NCBI GenBank assembly: GCA_965224515.1
Contig: OZ245051.1
Span: forward strand, 1,488,001 to 1,552,000
DNA length: 64,000 bases
Source of the DNA: Sedimenticola_A sp040506425
GTDB taxonomy: Bacteria > Pseudomonadota > Gammaproteobacteria > Chromatiales > Chromatiaceae
Reading direction: 5' to 3'
Part shown: positions 58,417 through 64,000 of the stretch, piece by piece
How the letters are laid out: each line of letters opens with the position of its first letter
Position numbering within the stretch: the stretch's first letter is position 1
Program-made: the position numbers and the translations under genes
The notes under the pieces: generated by a model
The model's database searches: none
What the model was told of the DNA's origin: nothing
What the model saw: the letters and a program-made list of their open reading frames with translations, nothing else

Positions 58417-58442
58417 TAGCACTCAGTCGGGGTGAGTGCTAA
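58416..58442 (+). promoter_or_regulatory. CIRCE operator (HrcA site)
   Basis: TTAGCACTC-N9-GAGTGCTAA is a perfect match to the CIRCE consensus. It sits at the transcription start of groESL, about 60 bp before the groES ATG. It is the binding site of the heat-shock repressor HrcA, so HrcA control is strongly implied, though hrcA is not in this window. Confidence 0.97.
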
Positions 58443-58504
58443 CAATATCCCGGATAATGAATAAATAGTCATTTTTAACATCCAAAATTAGGAGAGATCA
58501 GTAG

Positions 58505-58795
58505 ATGAACATTCGTCCGCTGCACGACCGCGTGGTCATCCGTCGTATGGAAGAAGAGCGCACCAGCGCCGGTGGTATCGTACTGCCCGATAGTGCAACC
58601 GAAAAGCCCGCCACGGGTGAAGTGATTGCCGTGGGTAACGGCAAGGTGCTGAACAATGGCGAAAGCCGCCCCCTGGACGTCAAGGTTGGCGACAAGGTCC
58701 TGTTCGGCAAGTACTCCGGTAACGAGGTGAAACTCGGCGACCAGGAAGTGCTGGTAATGCGCGAAGAAGACATCATGGGTGTCATCGAGGGCTGA
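58505..58795 (+). CDS. groES: Co-chaperonin GroES
   Basis: This 96-residue lid protein starts MNIRPLHDRVVIRRMEEERTSAGGIVLPDSATEKPATGEVIAVGNG. The mobile loop (ERTSAGGIVLPDSA) that docks to GroEL is intact. A GGAGAG ribosome site precedes the ATG. It is the first gene of the CIRCE-controlled groESL operon. Confidence 0.98.
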   Translation: MNIRPLHDRVVIRRMEEERTSAGGIVLPDSATEKPATGEVIAVGNGKVLNNGESRPLDVKVGDKVLFGKYSGNEVKLGDQEVLVMREEDIMGVIEG

Positions 58796-58848
58796 GCCTT
58801 CGGTAGATATACGAATATTCAAATCTGAATTTCTAAGGAACAAACGAA

Positions 58849-60504
58849 ATGTCTGCAAAAGAAGTGAAGTTTGGGGATGACGCCCGCCAGAGAATGCTGG
58901 CCGGTGTGAACGTTCTGGCCAACGCGGTCAAAACCACCCTCGGTCCCAAGGGTCGCAACGTGGTACTGGAGAAGTCCTTCGGTGCCCCCACCATCACCAA
59001 AGATGGTGTCTCCGTTGCCAAAGAGATCGAACTTACCGACAGGTTCGAGAACATGGGTGCACAGATGGTTAAAGAGGTCTCTTCTCAGACCTCCGATGTG
59101 GCCGGTGACGGTACCACCACTGCAACCGTTCTGGCCCAGGCCATGGTTCGCGAAGGCCTCAAAGCCGTTGCTGCCGGTATGAACCCCATGGATCTGAAGC
59201 GTGGTATGGACAAGGCTGTTGAAGCGGCCGTTATTCAGCTGCGTTCATTGTCCAAGCCCTGTGCTGACGATAAAGAGATTGCCCAGGTTGGCACTATCTC
59301 CGCCAACTCCGACACAAACATCGGCGACATCATCGCTGAAGCGATGACCAAGGTTGGCAAAGAGGGTGTTATCACCGTTGAAGAGGGTTCCGCTCTCGAG
59401 AATGAGCTGGACGTGGTTGAGGGTATGCAGTTTGATCGCGGCTACCTCTCCCCTTACTTTGTAAATAACCAGCAGGCCATGACTGCTGACCTGGAAGATC
59501 CCTTCGTGCTGCTGCACGACAAGAAGATCTCCAACATCCGCGACCTGCTTCCCGTGCTGGAAGGCGTTGCCAAGGCAGGCAAGCCCCTGCTGATCATTGC
59601 CGAAGACGTCGAGGGCGAAGCCCTGGCGACCCTGGTTGTGAACAACATCCGCGGCATCGTGAAGGTCTGCGCTGTGAAGGCCCCCGGTTTTGGTGATCGT
59701 CGCAAGGCCATGCTGCAGGATATCGCTATCCTGACCGGTGGCACCGTGATCTCTGAAGAGGTTGGTCTGAGCCTGGAGAAGGCGACCCTGAACGAGCTGG
59801 GTACCGCCAAGAAGATCCAGATCTCCAAGGAAGAGACCACCGTCATCGACGGTGCCGGTGCAGAGAACGACATCAAGGCCCGCGTTGAGCAGGTTCGTGC
59901 GCAGATCGAAGAGACCTCCTCTGACTACGATCGTGAAAAACTCCAGGAGCGTGTTGCCAAGCTGGCCGGCGGTGTTGCCGTGATCAAGGTTGGTGCTGCT
60001 ACCGAAGTTGAGATGAAAGAGAAGAAAGCCCGTGTGGAAGATGCCCTGCACGCCACCCGCGCTGCAGTTGAAGAGGGTGTCGTCCCCGGCGGTGGTGTGG
60101 CCCTGGTTCGCGCTCTGCGCGCCATTGAGGTGAGTGGTGATAACCATGACCAGGATGTCGGTGTCAGCATCGCCTGCCGCTCCATGGAAGAGCCTCTGCG
60201 TCAGATCGTGACCAACGCCGGTGGTGAAGCCTCCGTTGTATTGAACAAGGTTGGAGAAGGCGAAGGTAACTTCGGTTTCAATGCAGCCAACGGTGAGTAC
60301 GGCGACATGGTCGAGATGGGTATCCTGGATCCCACAAAGGTAACCCGTTCCGCACTGCAGAACGCGGTTTCCGTGGCTGGCCTGATGATCACCACCGAAG
60401 CGATGGTGGCTGATGAGCCTCAGGACGGTGGCGCTTCTGCTGCACCTGATATGGGCGGCATGGGCGGCATGGGTGGCATGGGTGGCATGGGTGGCATGAT
60501 GTAA
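58849..60504 (+). CDS. groEL: Chaperonin GroEL
   Basis: This 551-residue ATP-driven folding chamber subunit starts MSAKEVKFGDDARQRMLAGVNVLANAVKTTLGPKGRNVVLEKSFGAPTITKDGVSVAKEIEL. It has DVAGDGTTTATVLAQ and the AAVEEGVVPGGGVALVRAL signature. The C-terminus is the classic Gly-Gly-Met repeat (MGGMGGMGGMGGMM). A terminator follows. Length and motifs are those of a normal functional GroEL; no second copy is seen here. Confidence 0.98.
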   Translation: MSAKEVKFGDDARQRMLAGVNVLANAVKTTLGPKGRNVVLEKSFGAPTITKDGVSVAKEIELTDRFENMGAQMVKEVSSQTSDVAGDGTTTATVLAQAMVREGLKAVAAGMNPMDLKRGMDKAVEAAVIQLRSLSKPCADDKEIAQVGTISANSDTNIGDIIAEAMTKVGKEGVITVEEGSALENELDVVEGMQFDRGYLSPYFVNNQQAMTADLEDPFVLLHDKKISNIRDLLPVLEGVAKAGKPLLIIAEDVEGEALATLVVNNIRGIVKVCAVKAPGFGDRRKAMLQDIAILTGGTVISEEVGLSLEKATLNELGTAKKIQISKEETTVIDGAGAENDIKARVEQVRAQIEETSSDYDREKLQERVAKLAGGVAVIKVGAATEVEMKEKKARVEDALHATRAAVEEGVVPGGGVALVRALRAIEVSGDNHDQDVGVSIACRSMEEPLRQIVTNAGGEASVVLNKVGEGEGNFGFNAANGEYGDMVEMGILDPTKVTRSALQNAVSVAGLMITTEAMVADEPQDGGASAAPDMGGMGGMGGMGGMGGMM

Positions 60505-60534
60505 TTGCCCCCGTTGCGCTCAAGCGTACCTGAG

Positions 60535-60565
60535 AAAGGCCCGGCATTTTGCCGGGCCTTTTTTA
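60535..60565 (+). terminator. Rho-independent terminator after groESL
   Basis: An AAGGCCCGGCA/TGCCGGGCCTT stem with a short TTT loop is followed by a T run, about 30 bp after the groEL stop. Confidence 0.95.
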
Positions 60566-60616
60566 TTTTGAGAAGGGTGTTGCGGATTGTAGGATGAGAC
60601 TTTTAACACATCGGGA

Positions 60617-61021
60617 ATGCTGACTATGCCGGTTTTGTCCATGGAGCGTATAGAATCTTTTGTCCGCAATGTGTTGGGGTGTCAATGTCCCGACGAAGTA
60701 TTCCAGCGGATAGAGTCAAGGCAGCAGCAACAGGGTTCTCTTCGGTATCAGCGCATCCTGATCGGTCGGCGTCTGCTGGTCTATCTTCTTTTGCCATCGG
60801 CGGGTAAAGATGCCTTGGCTGATTTTTCAGACCTTGTCCGGCATGGGCTGGATGAGCGTGACCGCAATGGTTGGAACCGTTGTCGGATTGCGCTTTTTGG
60901 GGATGTTGAAGGCATTTTTGGTGCGGAGATGGAGGCGGTCTTTAACCGGGTGGCTGGTGGTGATCCGAAGATGCACCTGCACCGGCTAAGTGAAACACAA
61001 CTTACCATTGATCCCGATTAA
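60617..61021 (+). CDS. Conserved-looking hypothetical protein with CxC motif
   Basis: This 134-residue protein starts MLTMPVLSMERIESFVRNVLGCQCPDEVFQRIE and continues YQRILIGRRLLVYLLLPSAG, then GWNRCRIALFGDVEGIFGAEMEAVFNRV. It has no signal peptide or membrane helix. A CxC pair near residue 22 may bind metal. I do not recognise a named family. Internal Met codons at 60626 and 60641 are other possible starts. It lies between groEL and glnE in the same direction. Confidence 0.65.
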   Translation: MLTMPVLSMERIESFVRNVLGCQCPDEVFQRIESRQQQQGSLRYQRILIGRRLLVYLLLPSAGKDALADFSDLVRHGLDERDRNGWNRCRIALFGDVEGIFGAEMEAVFNRVAGGDPKMHLHRLSETQLTIDPD

Positions 61022-61080
61022 GGCATTATTGCTAAGAAGGCGCTAGGATTTTCAGCTTTACTTGGAACCGGATGAAATAG

Positions 61081-63930
61081 ATGCAGAAACAGGAACTCGT
61101 CGACGCAGTGGAAGCGCAATGGCTGCAATGGCAGGAGAGTGCTGCTGAGAATGGCGTAACTGCTGATTTTCCCGAAGGCTTTGTTGAGCGGCACAGGCGT
61201 GTTCTCGAGGCGAGTGATTATGTTGCCCAGTGCTGTCAGCGGGATCCCCGGCTGCTTGTCTCCCTGGTGGAGAGCGGTGATCTGGAAAGCTCCTTCGGCG
61301 ATGATGAGATTACTGCGCAGCTTGCAAAAGAGCTGGAGATGATCAGCGACGAGGCTTTGCTGCATAAGACGCTTCGGCTTTTTCGTCGGCGCCAGATGGT
61401 GCGCATTATCTGGCGTGACCTGACCCAAACAGCGTCTTTGGCTGAGACACTGGAAGACCTCTCGGCCCTCGCCGATGCCTGTATCCAGGGTGCACTTGAC
61501 CTCTTGTACGAATGGGCAGTGGTCAAGCAGGGTGTGCCGCGGGATGCCGAGGGGAACCAGCAGTACCTTGTGGTGCTGGGGATGGGGAAGCTCGGAGCCC
61601 GTGAGTTGAACCTCTCCTCCGATATCGACCTGATCTACACCTACCCCAGTGCGGGTGAGGTGGACGGCCCCCGCTATCTCTCCAACGAGCAGTTTTTCAC
61701 CCGTCTTTGCCAGCAGCTTACCAAGGCGATCAATACCCAGACCGTGGATGGTTTTGTCTTCCGTGTCGATACCCGGTTGCGCCCTTTCGGGGATGCCGGT
61801 TCGCTGGCGCTCAATTTCGATGCCATGGAGATCTACTACCAGTCCCAGGCAAGGGAGTGGGAGCGTTATGCCATGGTTAAGGCGCGGGTGGTCGCCGGTG
61901 ACCAGGAGGCCGGTGAGCAGTTGATGACGATGCTCAAGCCCTTTGTCTATCGCCGCTACCTCGATTTCGGGGCCATTGAATCCATACGTGATATGAAGCA
62001 GATGATTGGTCGGGAACTGCTGCGTAAGGGTATGGCGGACAATGTGAAGCTGGGACCGGGCGGTATCCGCGAGATCGAGTTTATCGGGCAGGCCTTCCAA
62101 CTGATTCGCGGTGGGCGTGATCCGGATCTCCAGATACGGCCTATTCTGCAGGTGCTTCAGCATCTGGCTGAAAAGCAGTTGTTGCCGGAGTACGTAGTCA
62201 ATGAACTCACCAAGGCCTATGAGTTCCTGCGGCTGGTTGAGAATCGCATCCAGGCCTGGCAGGATCGCCAGACCCATCTGCTGCCCGAGGATGACCTGGG
62301 GCGTTTGCGGATGGCGCGGTCCATGGGATTTGAAGGGTGGCATGAGTTTCATGCTGTGTTGGAGCATCATCGTGCCCACGTACAAGGGCATTTCGACAAG
62401 GTTTTTGCTGCTCCCCAGACGGAGGATGAGCGGCAGGAGAAGCCGATGGAGGCCTTGTGGAATGAGGAGCTGGATGAAGAGCAGGCCAGGGAGGCCTTGA
62501 CTGGCGCCGGGTTTGATCATGCCGAACTTATTCTTGAAAAGCTGAATACATTCAGGGGATCACATGCCTTTCGCGGCCTGGGGGCGCGTGGCCGCGAACG
62601 CCTCGACCAGCTGATGCCACTGCTGCTGGAGGCGGTTGGTTTTTCCGGTGCCTCCGAGGTGGCCCTTGACCGGATTCTGAAACTTCTGGAGGCGATCGGC
62701 CGCAGAACGGCCTATATCGCACTGCTGGTGGAGAACCCCATTGCTCTCTCCCAGCTGGTTCGGTTGACCTGTATCAGCCCCTGGGTTACTCAGCAGCTCT
62801 CCAGGCACCCGCTGCTGCTGGATGAGATGCTGGATTCACGCCGTCTCTACAGTCCGCTGCATAGAGATGAGCTTGAAGCGGAACTGGATACACTGCTGTC
62901 CCCGCTGGATGATGACGATCTGGAGCAGCAGATGGAGCGGCTCCGGCAGTTTTCTCAGAGCAACATGCTTCGTGTGGCTGCTGCAGATCTCACCGGTGTG
63001 ATACCGCTGATGGTGGTGAGTGACTACCTGACAGAGATCGCGGAGACTGTCACGGCCAGGGTGATTCAGCTGGTCTGGGGTGAGATGACCAGTCGCCATG
63101 GCAAGCCCCAGGGTATCGAGGGTGAAGGAACAGGTTTTCTGGTGCTTGGTTACGGCAAAATGGGCGGCCTCGAGCTCGGCTACGGTTCTGATCTTGACCT
63201 GGTTTTTGTTCACGGCAACCGAAATCCCAATGCCATGACCGATGGTGAGCGGCCGGTGGCCAATGATGTCTTTTTCGTACGCATGGGCCAGCGCATGATT
63301 CACATGTTCACAACCCGCACCTCATCAGGTCTGCTGTACGAGGTGGATATGCGGCTTCGTCCCAATGGCAATTCCGGGATGCTGGTTACACCTATTGAGG
63401 CGTTTGAGCTGTACCAGAAAAACGATGCCTGGACCTGGGAGCACCAGGCGCTTCTGCGGGCACGGCCTGTGGCGGGGGATCCTGCATTGATCAAGGAGTT
63501 TGATGGGATAAGAAGGGAAGTGCTTTCCCGGGAGCGTGATGATGACGAGCTTCGCAAAAATGTGCGGGAGATGCGGGAGAAGATGCGCAGCTCGCTGGAT
63601 AAAACCAAGAACGGCCAGTTCGACATCAAGCAGGGCCGCGGTGGTATCGCAGATATCGAATTTATGGTTCAATATTCGGTTCTTCGGTGGGCGAATCAGT
63701 ATCCTGATCTTCTGGATTGGACTGACAATATTCGCCTGCTGGAGAGTCTGGCTCGCCATAGTTTGCTGGAAGGGAATACCGCAGAGGTGCTGGCCAACAA
63801 TTACCGCGTTTTTCGCGCCGCGTATCATCGAAATGCGCTGAGCGAGCTGCCAGGCCTGATCGAGGATGACAAGCTGTCAGAAGAGCGGAAGACGGTAGTT
63901 GAGATTTGGACGTCGTTGATGGAGGCTTGA
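61081..63930 (+). CDS. glnE: Bifunctional glutamine synthetase adenylyltransferase/adenylyl-removing enzyme
   Basis: This 949-residue enzyme adds and removes AMP on glutamine synthetase in response to PII, tuning nitrogen assimilation. It has two nucleotidyltransferase domains: the N-terminal adenylyl-removing one (LGMGKLGARELNLSSDIDLIYTYP) and the C-terminal adenylylating one (LGYGKMGGLELGYGSDLDLVFVHG). Each is followed by a helical GlnD-type domain with GPGGIREIEFIGQ or GRGGIADIEFMVQ. Length matches E. coli GlnE. The stop codon is followed 50 bp later by the next gene. Confidence 0.98.
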   Translation: MQKQELVDAVEAQWLQWQESAAENGVTADFPEGFVERHRRVLEASDYVAQCCQRDPRLLVSLVESGDLESSFGDDEITAQLAKELEMISDEALLHKTLRLFRRRQMVRIIWRDLTQTASLAETLEDLSALADACIQGALDLLYEWAVVKQGVPRDAEGNQQYLVVLGMGKLGARELNLSSDIDLIYTYPSAGEVDGPRYLSNEQFFTRLCQQLTKAINTQTVDGFVFRVDTRLRPFGDAGSLALNFDAMEIYYQSQAREWERYAMVKARVVAGDQEAGEQLMTMLKPFVYRRYLDFGAIESIRDMKQMIGRELLRKGMADNVKLGPGGIREIEFIGQAFQLIRGGRDPDLQIRPILQVLQHLAEKQLLPEYVVNELTKAYEFLRLVENRIQAWQDRQTHLLPEDDLGRLRMARSMGFEGWHEFHAVLEHHRAHVQGHFDKVFAAPQTEDERQEKPMEALWNEELDEEQAREALTGAGFDHAELILEKLNTFRGSHAFRGLGARGRERLDQLMPLLLEAVGFSGASEVALDRILKLLEAIGRRTAYIALLVENPIALSQLVRLTCISPWVTQQLSRHPLLLDEMLDSRRLYSPLHRDELEAELDTLLSPLDDDDLEQQMERLRQFSQSNMLRVAAADLTGVIPLMVVSDYLTEIAETVTARVIQLVWGEMTSRHGKPQGIEGEGTGFLVLGYGKMGGLELGYGSDLDLVFVHGNRNPNAMTDGERPVANDVFFVRMGQRMIHMFTTRTSSGLLYEVDMRLRPNGNSGMLVTPIEAFELYQKNDAWTWEHQALLRARPVAGDPALIKEFDGIRREVLSRERDDDELRKNVREMREKMRSSLDKTKNGQFDIKQGRGGIADIEFMVQYSVLRWANQYPDLLDWTDNIRLLESLARHSLLEGNTAEVLANNYRVFRAAYHRNALSELPGLIEDDKLSEERKTVVEIWTSLMEA

Positions 63931-63980
63931 GTCTCCATGACCTGATTTGAACTGATAAGCGCCGATTTTGGAGATTGAAG

Positions 63981-64000
63981 ATGTCGAATTTTGCGGACCG
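63981..64000 (+). CDS. Start of next gene, cut by window edge
   Basis: An ATG with GGAG about 8 bases upstream opens a frame reading MSNFADR before the window ends. In Pseudomonas-type genomes ilvE, the branched-chain aminotransferase, follows glnE, so that is the best guess; seven codons cannot prove it. Confidence 0.4.

Noticed and set aside
61018..62520. Minus-strand frame of 500 codons opposite glnE
   Set aside because: The plus strand encodes a full GlnE with both catalytic domains; the other frame has no recognisable domain.

Overview
The window is a chromosomal segment of a gammaproteobacterium. The gene orders are those of Pseudomonas/Chromatiales-type genomes: rpmG-rpmB-radC, coaBC-dut-algC-argB-slmA next to pyrE, mlaFEDCB-murA-hisG-hisD next to degS/Nif3/petABC-sspAB, thiS-thiG-trmB, asmA-mutY-yggX, rhlB/trxA-rho and groESL. 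A group 3d NAD-linked [NiFe] hydrogenase operon, a SoxW-like tandem thioredoxin protein and a short-form HisG suggest a free-living or symbiotic chemolithotroph, perhaps a sulfur oxidiser of the Chromatiales or Sedimenticola/Thiodiazotropha kind. That placement is inference from gene content; there is no rRNA here to test it.

Layout. 1-9.6 kb: the 5' end of an EAL/HDOD regulator, ribosomal proteins L33 and L28, RadC, then the CoA/dUTP/AlgC/arginine/SlmA operon facing pyrE. 9.7-20.9 kb: an AmpG-like permease, a TauE/SafE-type membrane protein, a DUF72-like protein, the complete Mla lipid-transport operon, murA, hisG, hisD, DegS and a Nif3-like protein. 21-31 kb: cytochrome bc1, SspA/SspB, a macrodomain protein, a FetAB-like transporter, TrmB, ThiG, ThiS and an acyl-CoA ligase. 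31.2-37.4 kb: tRNA-Gly, AsmA, a Braun-type lipoprotein, a cluster of hairpin repeats, an L,D-transpeptidase, MutY, YggX and tRNA-Phe.

37.4-47.8 kb is the most accessory-looking part. It holds a trimeric autotransporter adhesin with 46-residue repeats behind an AT-rich palindromic promoter region, an IalB-like secreted protein, the hoxFUYHW operon, and a lipoprotein preceded by a coupled small frame. 47.9-64 kb returns to housekeeping genes: NudE with a secreted tandem-thioredoxin protein, YrfG, a Cys-cluster protein, RhlB, TrxA, Rho, MurU, a GCS2 ligase with an M14 peptidase, GroES/GroEL under a CIRCE operator, GlnE, and the start of the next gene.

How the genes work together. Envelope upkeep is a strong theme: Mla transport, MurA, AmpG and MurU recycling, Lpp with an L,D-transpeptidase, AsmA and DegS. 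Energy genes are cytochrome bc1 and the Hox hydrogenase, which would link H2 to NAD(H). The observations I rate highest are a family of hairpins at 34.4-34.8 kb whose stems differ but stay self-complementary, an 18/20 direct repeat bracketing the hox operon, the Lpp/L,D-transpeptidase pair with two unusual cysteines in Lpp, and the GCS2/M14 pair of unknown substrate. I found no convincing phage, IS element or CRISPR array.
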